Assembly (NCBI GenBank): GCA_002455915.1
Contig: DKLU01000336.1
Coordinates: forward strand, 1 to 9,420
Origin: Chryseobacterium sp. UBA6632
Lineage (GTDB): Bacteria; Bacteroidota; Bacteroidia; Flavobacteriales; Weeksellaceae
DNA: 9,420 nt
Direction: 5' to 3'
Positions 1-6,427 of this stretch are shown here, in pieces. How positions within the stretch are numbered: the stretch's first letter is position 1; the number at the start of each line of letters is the position of its first letter. Under the pieces are notes generated by a model. It saw only the letters and a list, made by a program, of their open reading frames with translations, did no database searches and was not told the origin of the DNA. A program made the translations under genes and the position numbers.

Positions 1-95
1 CCTTGACCTTGAGGACGGTTTCCTTGTCCGCCTTGTCCTTGGTTACGGTTTCCACCTTGTCCGCCTTGACCTTGAGGACGGTTTCCTTGTCCGCC
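1..95. repeat. Coding tandem repeat with 63-bp period in infB
   Basis: A 32-bp stretch at 1-32 recurs exactly at 64-95, an offset of 63 bp or 21 codons. Related shorter units (ccttgtccgcc and variants) lie between them. The repeat keeps the infB frame and encodes Gly-Gln-Gly-Gly-Gln-Gly-Asn-Arg-Pro type units. The array runs to the left edge, so its full copy number is unknown. It is a coding low-complexity repeat, not a CRISPR or mobile repeat. Confidence 0.8.
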
Positions 96-965
96 ACCTT
101 GGTTATTGTTGTTGTTATTGTTTCCGCCTTGTTGGTTATTTCCACCACCTTGTTGGTTGTTGTGCCCACCTGGCTTCTCAATTCTTTTTCTTTTCTTTTT
201 CGCTCCAGAACTAGGTTTTGGTGCAAATTGAGTTAAGTCGATCTTTTCTCCAACGATCTTAGGACCGTCTAGTTTCTGATAAACTGTTTCAATTTTTTGT
301 GGTTCCTGAGATTCAGGCTCAGCTTTCTGAGGTTCAGCTTTTACCTCAGCAGGTTTAGCCGGAGCCGGAGTTTCAGCAACTGGTTTTGGAGCTTGTTTTA
401 CAGGCTCAACTGGTTTTTCCTCTGCTTTCTTCACTTCTTCTTTTGGTTTGTCTTTTTTAGCAGGTCTGTTTCTAGATTCTAATTGAGACAAATCAATTTT
501 ATCAAGAACTTTACATTCCTGTTTTTCGGGAGTCGCTTTTACTTCAGGAGTTTCTTTCACTTCCGGAGCAGGTGCTACTTCCTCTTTTTTCTCCTCAATT
601 ACCGGTTCCGGCTTTTGAGCAGGAGCAGGAGTTTCTTCAACTTCAGGCTTTTTAGGCTCTAAGTCTATTTTACCTAAAATCTTAGTTTCTGGTTTATTAG
701 CTTTAGCTCTTATTACTTCAGGGGTTTTCTTCTCTTCAATTTCCAGTTTTTCTTCCGGAACTTTTGTGATCACCACCTCATGGGAAGCCTTTCGCTGTTC
801 ACCATCCTTGGCAAACTCAGCCTCCAATGCAGAATATGCCGCTTCTTCTAATTGAGCGTTAGGATTGTTTTCAACCACAATATCTTTAGACTGTAAAAAT
901 TCTACAAGCCTAGACATCGAAATATTGAATTCCTTAACCGCTTTATTTAATCTTATTTTTGGCAT
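1..965 (-). CDS. infB: Translation initiation factor IF-2, N-terminal part (runs off the left edge)
   Basis: IF-2 is the GTPase that brings initiator tRNA to the 30S subunit. Only the N-terminal extension is present, 321 codons with no stop; the GTPase domain lies beyond the left edge. The start is the ATG at 965-963. Residues 1-50 (beginning MPKIRLNKAVKEFNIS) form the short IF2_N-like helical module usual in Bacteroidota IF-2. Residues of about 60-250 are rich in Pro, Glu, Lys and Ala and look disordered. They carry three copies of a KI(L/V)x(K)IDL motif at about 95-102, 152-159 and 236-244. A basic patch KKKRKR at 256-261 is followed by an almost pure Gly/Asn/Gln/Arg/Pro tail (266-321), including seven Asn in a row. 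It is the third gene after rimP and nusA, 77 bp from nusA, which is the classic operon order. Identity rests on the N-terminal module and this context, because no G-domain motif is visible. Confidence 0.92.
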   Translation of the reverse strand, partial: MPKIRLNKAVKEFNISMSRLVEFLQSKDIVVENNPNAQLEEAAYSALEAEFAKDGEQRKASHEVVITKVPEEKLEIEEKKTPEVIRAKANKPETKILGKIDLEPKKPEVEETPAPAQKPEPVIEEKKEEVAPAPEVKETPEVKATPEKQECKVLDKIDLSQLESRNRPAKKDKPKEEVKKAEEKPVEPVKQAPKPVAETPAPAKPAEVKAEPQKAEPESQEPQKIETVYQKLDGPKIVGEKIDLTQFAPKPSSGAKKKRKRIEKPGGHNNQQGGGNNQQGGNNNNNNNQGGGQGNRPQGQGGQGGNRNQGQGGQGNRPQGQ

Positions 966-1042
966 CTATATTATTTACTGTTTTTTAATTCTTAAAATTA
1001 AAGTATTTCTTTTTTACTGTTTATTAAAATTTATTTAAAATC

Positions 1043-2278
1043 TTAATCTTCAAATTCTTCTCTAAGAATACGCTTCACATCTTCAATAGTCTCCTCTTCA
1101 AGATCCACCATATTCAGTAGACTTTCAGTATCTTTATCCAATACCGATTTCGCAGTTGTAAGACCTACTTTCTTAAATTCATCCAAAATCCACTGCTCGA
1201 TATCGTCATTAAATTCTCTTAATTCAACATCGTCATCTTCGCTAGACTCTCTGTATACATCAATTTCAAATCCTGACAACCAAGAAGCCAGTCTGATATT
1301 CTGACCTTGCTTTCCGATTACTTTAGAAATCTCTTCAACAGGAGTATAAACTAAAGCATAATTAGTTTCCTCGTTGATGTCAATTTTATTGATGGTAACA
1401 TTACCTAAAGCTCTCTTCACCATGATCTCCGGGTTTTTAGACCACTGGATTACATCAATGTTTTCATTTCTCAACTCTCTTACCACGCCGTGAATTCTTG
1501 AACCTTTCACACCCACACAAGCTCCTACAGGATCTATTCTGTCATCGTAAGCATCTACTGCAATCTTCGCCTTTTCACCAGGAATTCTCACTACTTTTTT
1601 CAGCATGATCGTTCCGTCCTGGATCTCAGGAATTTCCAGCTCTAATAATTTCTCTAGGAATTTAGGTGCAGTTCTGGAAATAATAATCTGTGGTTTAGAA
1701 CCTTTAAAATCTACTGTTTCAACAATAGCTCTGATATTCTCACCTTTTTTAAAGAAATCGGATTGGATCTGATTTTCTTTCGGCAAGATAAATTCGTTTC
1801 CTTCATCATCCAACAAGATCACATGCTTATGACGGATATGGTGAATTTCTCCCACCACGATCTCTCCGATCTTATCTCTGAACTGCTCATACAACATGGC
1901 GTTGTTATGTTCCTGCAGTTTTGTTGCCAAAATCTGTTTCAACGTAAGAATATTTCTTCTTCCCAACTGAGCAACCGGAATTTCCATGGTAAAATCTTCA
2001 CCCACTTCGAAGGTAGGATCTATTTTCTTAGCCGCAGAAATCTCGATTTCCAAATCATCATCTTCAGACATTTCGTCTTCAACGATTGTTTTGTTTAAAA
2101 AGATCTGAAAATCTCCTTTGTCAGGGTTTACAATTACATCAAAATGATCATCTGAATCGTATCTTTTTCTCAAAAGTGTCTTCAGTGAATCTTCAATAAT
2201 TGCCATAAGATCAATCTTACTGATCCCTTTTTCGTCTTTAAAATCACCAAAGGATTCAATCAACGCTATATTATCCAT
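1043..2278 (-). CDS. nusA: Transcription termination/antitermination factor NusA
   Basis: NusA binds RNA polymerase and nascent RNA and modulates pausing, intrinsic termination and antitermination. The 411-residue protein has the expected order. The RNAP-binding N-terminal domain covers about 1-130 and an S1 domain about 135-200. The linker SRTAPKFLEKLLELEIPEI (201-219) leads into KH1, with a GVKG loop at 256-259 after the hallmark DRIDPVGACVG. KH2 follows with a GKQG loop at 322-325. An acidic C-terminal segment (346-411) ends in a stretch that resembles a single helix-hairpin-helix or AR-like unit (GLTTAKSVL onward), an inference only. The length is usual for Bacteroidota, which lack the two long acidic repeats of E. 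coli NusA. It lies 15 bp downstream of rimP and 77 bp upstream of infB. The leader is A-rich without a Shine-Dalgarno sequence. Confidence 0.97.
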   Translation of the reverse strand: MDNIALIESFGDFKDEKGISKIDLMAIIEDSLKTLLRKRYDSDDHFDVIVNPDKGDFQIFLNKTIVEDEMSEDDDLEIEISAAKKIDPTFEVGEDFTMEIPVAQLGRRNILTLKQILATKLQEHNNAMLYEQFRDKIGEIVVGEIHHIRHKHVILLDDEGNEFILPKENQIQSDFFKKGENIRAIVETVDFKGSKPQIIISRTAPKFLEKLLELEIPEIQDGTIMLKKVVRIPGEKAKIAVDAYDDRIDPVGACVGVKGSRIHGVVRELRNENIDVIQWSKNPEIMVKRALGNVTINKIDINEETNYALVYTPVEEISKVIGKQGQNIRLASWLSGFEIDVYRESSEDDDVELREFNDDIEQWILDEFKKVGLTTAKSVLDKDTESLLNMVDLEEETIEDVKRILREEFED

Positions 2279-2293
2279 TTATTCTTTTTTCTT

Positions 2294-2761
2294 TTAAAAT
2301 TTAATTATTACTAATGCTTTTTTAATCTCAGAGTAAGATATTTCTTTCTCCTCTACCACATCTACTTTGCCTTTACCGATATCTTTCGGTTTTCTGTAAC
2401 GAAGCGTAAGTGTAATTTTTTCGTCATCTACTTTAGACAGTTCCCCTTCAATTTTTGTAGAGTCTTCAAACATTACTTCGATCTCTCTTCCAAGGTTTTT
2501 ATTAAACTGTCTTGGCGTCGCAAGAGGCTCGCTTAATCCCGCCGACATTACCTGTAAGCTGAAATCATGCTCTTCACGATCCATATTAAATTCTACTGCG
2601 CGGCTTGCATCAAGACAATCCTGCAAAGTAACCCCATTATCACCATCCAAAATCACAGTGATATCGTCCCCTGCAGAGATCTTTAAATCAATAAGAAACA
2701 AATCTGTTCTTGTTGCAAGGAATTCATTTAATAATTCTTCAATTCTTTTTCTAAACTCCAT
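2294..2761 (-). CDS. rimP: Ribosome maturation factor RimP
   Basis: RimP is a cytoplasmic factor needed for late assembly of the 30S ribosomal subunit. The protein has 155 residues, normal for the family. The N-terminal alpha/beta domain holds the conserved core VTLQDCLDASRAVEF at 44-58. It is followed by VMSAGLSEPL at 71-80, the flavobacterial form of the family motif V-S-S-PGLDRPL, and then by the RQFNKNLGREIEV segment that opens the SH3-like C-terminal domain (about 84-155). It is the first gene of the rimP-nusA-infB operon, and its promoter and a candidate leader regulatory element lie upstream (2762-2868). The ATG at 2761 gives a family-typical N-terminus. Confidence 0.95.
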   Translation of the reverse strand: MEFRKRIEELLNEFLATRTDLFLIDLKISAGDDITVILDGDNGVTLQDCLDASRAVEFNMDREEHDFSLQVMSAGLSEPLATPRQFNKNLGREIEVMFEDSTKIEGELSKVDDEKITLTLRYRKPKDIGKGKVDVVEEKEISYSEIKKALVIIKF

Positions 2762-2817
2762 AAATTTAATGCTTGATTTACAGTACGAAAAAAGGCTTTC
2801 TTCCGAAGCCTTCTCAT
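2728..2817 (-). CDS. Possible 29-codon leader ORF overlapping the rimP start
   Basis: An ATG preceded by GGGAAAAA opens a 29-codon frame that begins MRRLRKKAFFRTV. It reads through the whole hairpin at 2792-2812 and ends with TAA at 2730-2728, overlapping the first 34 bases of rimP in another frame. The encoded peptide is very basic at its N-terminus (five Arg/Lys in residues 2-7). The A-rich start context and the position about 15 nt after the predicted transcription start resemble leader-peptide arrangements, but 29 codons can arise by chance. There is no protein-family evidence. It is listed only as a candidate. Confidence 0.2.
   Translation of the reverse strand: MRRLRKKAFFRTVNQALNLWSLEKELKNY
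2788..2812 (-). terminator. Terminator-like hairpin in the rimP leader (candidate attenuator)
   Basis: On the minus strand, AAGGCTT (2812-2806), a 7-nt loop and AAGCCTT (2798-2792) form a 7-bp perfect stem. It runs straight into a run of six T (2793-2788, two of them in the stem). This has the shape of an intrinsic terminator pointing left. No gene ends here, since rimP and ugd diverge, and the hairpin lies about 20 nt after the predicted rimP start site. It may therefore attenuate the operon. The T-run follows the stem only on the minus strand. On the plus strand the stem is followed by ctcatttttt, a weaker signal with no gene to end. Confidence 0.5.
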
Positions 2818-2837
2818 TTTTTCCCGTAAATCCAATG

Positions 2838-2868
2838 CAAATATACGAATTTTTCGTAAAAAAGCAAA
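2838..2868 (-). promoter_or_regulatory. Bacteroidota-type promoter for the rimP-nusA-infB operon
   Basis: Read on the minus strand, TTTG (2868-2865) is followed by a 19-bp spacer and then TATATTTG (2845-2838). This matches the Bacteroidota housekeeping sigma consensus TTTG-N19-TAnnTTTG exactly. Transcription should begin about 4-6 nt downstream, near 2833, leaving a leader of roughly 70 nt before the rimP ATG at 2761. Position, orientation and both elements agree, but the call rests on sequence alone. Confidence 0.8.
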
Positions 2869-2943
2869 ATCATCTTATTATCAAGCAAATAAGTTAAAGA
2901 ATGATTTACATCAAATTAAAAGACGTAGTGAAAGTATTTTTAT

Positions 2944-2951
2944 TACTTTTG
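2944..2951 (+). promoter_or_regulatory. Putative -7 element for the ugd-rmlB-rmlA unit
   Basis: TACTTTTG matches the Bacteroidota -7 consensus TAnnTTTG and lies 25 bp before the TTG start of ugd, leaving a leader of about 20 nt of A/T-rich sequence. No TTG or TTTG sits at the expected distance upstream (around 2920-2925), so the -33 element is poor or absent. The rest of the divergent region (2869-2943) holds no gene or other signal that I can see. Confidence 0.45.
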
Positions 2952-2976
2952 TGTAGAAATTTTAAAAACATACATT

Positions 2977-4290
2977 TTGAATATTACTATTGTAGGAACG
3001 GGTTATGTAGGATTAGTTACAGGAACCACCCTTGCAGAACTTGGAAATTCAGTATACTGTGTAGATATTGATGAAAAGAAAGTAGAAGGTATGAAAAACG
3101 GCGTAGTTCCCATCTATGAGCCGAACCTTGAAGAAATGTTCTTAAGAAACATTCAATCTGAAAGATTATTTTTCACTACAGACTTAAAAGAAGCTTTAGA
3201 TAAAAGCGAAGTTGTGTATCTCGCACTGCCTACTCCACCGGGAGAAGATGGCTCTGCAGATCTTTCTTACGTTTTAAAAGTGGCCAACGATATCGGTGAG
3301 ATGATGACTGAATATAAAGTGATCGTCAACAAAAGTACAGTTCCCGTAGGCACAGCCGACAGAGTGAGAGAAGTAATCTCATCTAAAACTCAAATTCCTT
3401 TTGATGTGGTTTCAAACCCGGAATTCCTTAGAGAAGGTTTTGCGGTGGAAGATTCCATGAACCCGTCAAGAGTTGTTGTAGGCGCAAGCTCTCAAAAAGC
3501 ACAAGACATTATGGCTAAAATTTACCAGCCATTTACCAATACAGGAATCCCTATTATTTTCATGGACGAAAAGTCTTCTGAATTAACAAAATATGCTGCC
3601 AACTCATTCTTAGCTGTAAAGATTACATTTATGAATGAAATAGCTAATTATTGTGAAAAAGTAGGTGCTGACGTTGATAAAGTAAGACTTGGAATGGGAA
3701 GTGATGACAGAATCGGTCACAGATTCCTTTTCCCGGGAATTGGATATGGAGGAAGTTGTTTTCCTAAAGATGTAAAAGCATTGATAAATTCTGGAAAGCA
3801 GGAAGATTTCAACTTCCAAATTTTGGAAGCCACTGAAAATGTAAACACAGCGCAAAAAGTAATTCTTGTTTCAGAAATCGAAAAATATTTCGGCGGAAAT
3901 ATTGAAGGAAAGAAAATTGCCATGTGGGGACTTGCTTTTAAAGCAAATACGGATGACATCCGTGAAGCATCTTCTTTAGATAATATTGATCTTCTTTTAC
4001 AAAAAGGCGCAAACGTGGTAGCATATGATGCTATTGCTGAAAGTAATGTGCAAAAAATACTGGGAGACAAAATTCAGTATGCGAAAGGAATGTATGATGC
4101 ATTGGAAGATGCAGACGCTTTGTTCATCGCAACAGAATGGCCGGAGTTCAAGAATCCAAATTTTGAATTAATGGCTAAAAAACTTAAAAATAAAGTTATT
4201 TTTGACGGAAGAAACATGTATCCTTTGGAAATTCCTGAGCAAAATGGTTTCTTTTATAAAAGTATAGGCAGAAAGACAATCTCAAAATAA
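2977..4290 (+). CDS. ugd: UDP-glucose 6-dehydrogenase
   Basis: This cytoplasmic enzyme oxidises UDP-glucose to UDP-glucuronate with two NAD+, supplying an acidic sugar for surface polysaccharide. The 437 residues match the family length. The N-terminal Rossmann domain has GTGYVG at 7-12 and an acidic NAD-ribose contact in CVDID (28-32). Active-site motifs follow: KSTVPVGT (119-126, with Thr121), NPEFLREG (147-154, with Glu149), TKYAANSFLA (204-213, with Lys205 and Asn209) and YGGSCFPKD (257-265), where Cys261 is the catalytic thiol and Asp265 its partner. GLAFKANTDDIREA (318-331) opens the UDP-binding C-terminal domain. The start is TTG at 2977: no ATG or GTG lies between the in-frame TGA at 2929 and this codon, and starting there gives the family N-terminus exactly. 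The next ATG, codon 40, would delete the NAD site. First gene of its unit, 4 bp before rmlB. Confidence 0.96.
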   Translation: MNITIVGTGYVGLVTGTTLAELGNSVYCVDIDEKKVEGMKNGVVPIYEPNLEEMFLRNIQSERLFFTTDLKEALDKSEVVYLALPTPPGEDGSADLSYVLKVANDIGEMMTEYKVIVNKSTVPVGTADRVREVISSKTQIPFDVVSNPEFLREGFAVEDSMNPSRVVVGASSQKAQDIMAKIYQPFTNTGIPIIFMDEKSSELTKYAANSFLAVKITFMNEIANYCEKVGADVDKVRLGMGSDDRIGHRFLFPGIGYGGSCFPKDVKALINSGKQEDFNFQILEATENVNTAQKVILVSEIEKYFGGNIEGKKIAMWGLAFKANTDDIREASSLDNIDLLLQKGANVVAYDAIAESNVQKILGDKIQYAKGMYDALEDADALFIATEWPEFKNPNFELMAKKLKNKVIFDGRNMYPLEIPEQNGFFYKSIGRKTISK

Positions 4291-4294
4291 ATAG

Positions 4295-5374
4295 ATGAAG
4301 AACATAATCATTACAGGAGGAGCAGGATTTATTGGTTCCCACGTGGTAAGAGAGTTTGTAAAGAACAATCCGAACACGACCATCATCAACCTTGATGCTC
4401 TTACCTATGCCGGAAATCTTGAAAATTTAAAAGATATTGAAAACGAACCTAATTATGTTTTCGAAAAAGCCGACATCACAAAACCTGAAGAATTAAGAAA
4501 AGTTTTCGAGAAATATAATCCAGATGCGGTTGTGCATTTAGCAGCCGAAAGTCATGTGGACAGAAGTATTACAGATCCGATGGCGTTCATCAACACTAAT
4601 GTCAACGGAACAGCGAATCTTCTGAATCTTTGTAAAGAATTCTGGACATTAAACCCAGATCACACGCACGGAAGATTCCCTGATGAGAAAAGAACAAACC
4701 TTTTTTATCACGTATCTACAGACGAAGTGTATGGAAGCTTAGGCGAAACAGGATTCTTTTTAGAAACAACTTCTTACGATCCTCAATCTCCATATTCAGC
4801 TTCAAAAGCTGCTTCTGACCATTTGGTGAGGGCGTACGGAAATACTTACGGAATGCCTTTTATTGTTTCAAACTGTTCAAACAATTACGGTCCGAATCAT
4901 TTCCCTGAAAAATTGATTCCACTTTGTATTTCAAATATCATTAATGAAAGGCCTTTGCCAATTTATGGTGACGGAAAATATACAAGAGACTGGTTATACG
5001 TAATCGATCACGCAAAAGGAATTCATCAAATCTTTAACGAAGCTAAAACCGGAGAAACTTACAATATCGGAGGTTTCAACGAATGGCAGAATATTGATTT
5101 GGTTAAAGAATTAATCAAGCAAATGGATGCTAAACTTGGAAGAGAAGAAGGTTACTCTGAAAAACTGATTACTTTTGTAAAAGACAGACCAGGACACGAC
5201 AAACGTTATGCGATAGATGCTACAAAATTGAATTCTGAGCTCGGCTGGAAACCATCAGTAACTTTTGAAGAAGGTTTAGGAAAAACAATCGACTGGTATC
5301 TTGAAAATAAAGAATGGCTTGAAAATGTAACAAGCGGAGATTATCAGAAGTACTACGAAAACCAGTATAACTAA
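4295..5374 (+). CDS. rmlB: dTDP-glucose 4,6-dehydratase
   Basis: RmlB (RfbB) converts dTDP-glucose to dTDP-4-keto-6-deoxyglucose, the branch point for many deoxysugars. This is a 359-residue extended short-chain dehydrogenase/reductase. It has the NAD-binding GGAGFIGS at 8-15, LDALTYAGNLENL at 33-45 (typical of this enzyme), and AAESHVDRSI at 83-92. The catalytic STDEVYG lies at 141-147, with Thr142, Asp143 and Glu144, and the YSASK tetrad residues are Tyr167 and Lys171. The substrate region NCSNNYGPNHFPEKLIPL spans 193-210. All catalytic residues are intact. The gene starts 4 bp after the ugd stop and ends 12 bp before rmlA, so all three are surely co-transcribed. UDP-glucose 4-epimerases and other homologues are made unlikely by the TDE triad. 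Confidence 0.97.
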   Translation: MKNIIITGGAGFIGSHVVREFVKNNPNTTIINLDALTYAGNLENLKDIENEPNYVFEKADITKPEELRKVFEKYNPDAVVHLAAESHVDRSITDPMAFINTNVNGTANLLNLCKEFWTLNPDHTHGRFPDEKRTNLFYHVSTDEVYGSLGETGFFLETTSYDPQSPYSASKAASDHLVRAYGNTYGMPFIVSNCSNNYGPNHFPEKLIPLCISNIINERPLPIYGDGKYTRDWLYVIDHAKGIHQIFNEAKTGETYNIGGFNEWQNIDLVKELIKQMDAKLGREEGYSEKLITFVKDRPGHDKRYAIDATKLNSELGWKPSVTFEEGLGKTIDWYLENKEWLENVTSGDYQKYYENQYN

Positions 5375-5386
5375 AACACACAAGAG

Positions 5387-6250
5387 ATGAAAGGTATCAT
5401 TTTAGCAGGAGGTTCAGGAACGAGACTTTATCCTCTTACGATTGCTGTAAGTAAGCAATTAATGCCGGTTTATGACAAACCAATGATTTATTACCCGCTT
5501 TCCACGTTATTATTAGCTGGAATTAAAGATATTTTAATTATCACAACTCCACATGATCAGGCAGGTTTTATCAAGCTACTGGGCGACGGATCGCAAATCG
5601 GATGTAATATAGAATATGTTGTTCAGCCAAGTCCGGATGGTCTGGCACAGGCTTTTATCTTAGGAGATAAATTCATCGGAGACGATGCTGCGGCATTGGT
5701 TTTAGGTGATAATATTTTCTACGGTTCCGAAATGGGAACTTTATTGAAAAACAAAACCAATCCAGAGGGAGGTGTTGTGTTTGCTTACCACGTTTCAGAT
5801 CCTGAAAGATATGGTGTGGTAGAATTTGATGATAACTTTAAAGCGGTTTCTATCGAAGAAAAGCCGACACAACCAAAATCAAATTATGCAGTTCCTGGCT
5901 TATATTTTTATGATAATGATGTTGTAGAAATTGCCAAAAACATCAAACCTTCTCATAGAGGAGAGCTGGAGATTACTGATGTGAATAATGTATATTTAAA
6001 CAAGGGTAAACTTGAGGTAGGTGTTTTAGACAGAGGAACAGCGTGGCTGGATACAGGAACTTTCGATTCTCTAAATGATGCTTCGGAATTCGTAAGCGTA
6101 ATTGAGAAAAGACAAGGTTTCAAAATTGGATGTATTGAAGAAATTGCTTTCAGAAACCATTTTATCGACGAGGAAAAATTGCTCGAAACGGCAGTTAAAT
6201 ACGGCAAAAGCGGTTACGGAGAATACCTAAAGAAACTCGTACAGAAATAA
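5387..6250 (+). CDS. rmlA: Glucose-1-phosphate thymidylyltransferase
   Basis: RmlA (RfbA) joins dTTP and glucose-1-phosphate to give dTDP-glucose, the substrate of the RmlB encoded just upstream. The 287 residues match the short RmlA class. The nucleotide-binding loop is [11 protein letters not shown] at 8-18, and [18 protein letters not shown] at 21-38 carries the conserved lysines. LGDNIFYG at 106-113 supplies the metal-binding Asp108, EEKP is at 157-160, and LDTGTFDSL at 221-229 supplies the second metal ligand Asp222. The protein looks complete and functional. It is the last gene of the ugd-rmlB-rmlA unit and is followed by a strong terminator. RmlC and RmlD, needed for L-rhamnose, do not follow. 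Confidence 0.97.
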   Translation: MKGIILAGGSGTRLYPLTIAVSKQLMPVYDKPMIYYPLSTLLLAGIKDILIITTPHDQAGFIKLLGDGSQIGCNIEYVVQPSPDGLAQAFILGDKFIGDDAAALVLGDNIFYGSEMGTLLKNKTNPEGGVVFAYHVSDPERYGVVEFDDNFKAVSIEEKPTQPKSNYAVPGLYFYDNDVVEIAKNIKPSHRGELEITDVNNVYLNKGKLEVGVLDRGTAWLDTGTFDSLNDASEFVSVIEKRQGFKIGCIEEIAFRNHFIDEEKLLETAVKYGKSGYGEYLKKLVQK

Positions 6251-6271
6251 CAATTTAATTTTAAATAATTC

Positions 6272-6303
6272 AAAACTATTAACCTTTATGGTTAATAGTT
6301 TTT
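6272..6303 (+). terminator. Intrinsic terminator after rmlA
   Basis: A perfect 13-bp stem pairs 6272-6284 with 6290-6302 around the loop tttat. The 3' arm ends in five T (6299-6303), partly within the stem. It begins 21 bp after the rmlA stop and separates the sugar-nucleotide unit from the export unit. Most pairs are A-T, but stem length and position make it a convincing terminator. As a near-symmetric hairpin flanked by A on the left, it could also stop transcription from the other side. Confidence 0.82.
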
Positions 6304-6312
6304 GTTAATACC

Positions 6313-6337
6313 AACAAATATTAATATATTAGTTGTT
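6313..6337. promoter_or_regulatory. Imperfect dyad upstream of the export unit
   Basis: AACAA (6313-6317) and TTGTT (6333-6337) are inverted around 6325, and the inner bases also pair at 4 of 7 positions (9 of 12 in total). The sequence is very A/T-rich, so such a dyad can be chance. It lies between the rmlA terminator and the predicted wzm promoter, where an operator could sit. Confidence 0.25.
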
Positions 6338-6352
6338 ATTTTCTAATTGTTA

Positions 6353-6370
6353 TGTGAATAATAATTCACA
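6353..6370. promoter_or_regulatory. Perfect inverted repeat TGTGAAT-N4-ATTCACA, operator-like
   Basis: Two 7-bp arms pair perfectly around aata, giving the 18-bp dyad TGTGAATAATAATTCACA. The half-sites TGTGA and TCACA equal those of CRP, but the spacer is 8 bp rather than 6. The centre lies about 54 bp before the transcription start predicted from the -7 element at 6402-6409. A dimeric regulator of the CRP/FNR class, or another dimeric repressor or activator, could bind here. This is inferred from symmetry and position only. Confidence 0.4.
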
Positions 6371-6401
6371 AACATAAAAGTACCGTAAAGATTAATTATT
6401 A

Positions 6402-6409
6402 TAAATTTG
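6402..6409 (+). promoter_or_regulatory. Putative -7 element for the wzm-wzt unit
   Basis: TAAATTTG fits the Bacteroidota consensus TAnnTTTG and lies 18 bp before the wzm ATG, implying a short leader of about 13 nt. There is no TTTG at the usual distance upstream (about 6379-6383), which would suit a promoter that depends on an activator, such as one binding the dyad at 6353-6370. A promoter is expected here because a terminator precedes it. Confidence 0.45.
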
Positions 6410-6427
6410 CACTAAATTTTCACACAG

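Noticed and set aside
1..95. CRISPR-like short repeat array
   Set aside because: The units are degenerate, in frame with infB, have a period of 63 bp and no unique spacers, so they are a protein-coding repeat.
3..236. Open frame of 77 codons on the plus strand
   Set aside because: It is the antisense shadow of the infB low-complexity repeat; the minus-strand frame is continuous with the IF-2 N-terminus and codes for a Gly/Asn/Gln tail, while this frame has no family features.
297..482. Open frame of 61 codons rich in Phe, Arg and Ser on the plus strand
   Set aside because: It is antisense to the Lys/Glu/Pro-rich IF-2 linker, and its composition is the expected complement of those codons.
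985..1005. Inverted repeat tttaatt/aattaaa between nusA and infB
   Set aside because: The arms contain only A and T and have no T-run on the minus strand that would end nusA transcription; this is expected by chance in such AT-rich sequence.
1763..2098. Open frame of 111 codons on the plus strand
   Set aside because: It lies wholly inside nusA in antisense and has no recognisable motif.
6353..6370. A canonical CRP site
   Set aside because: The half-sites match TGTGA and TCACA but the spacer is 8 bp rather than 6, so the site is kept only as a generic dyad.
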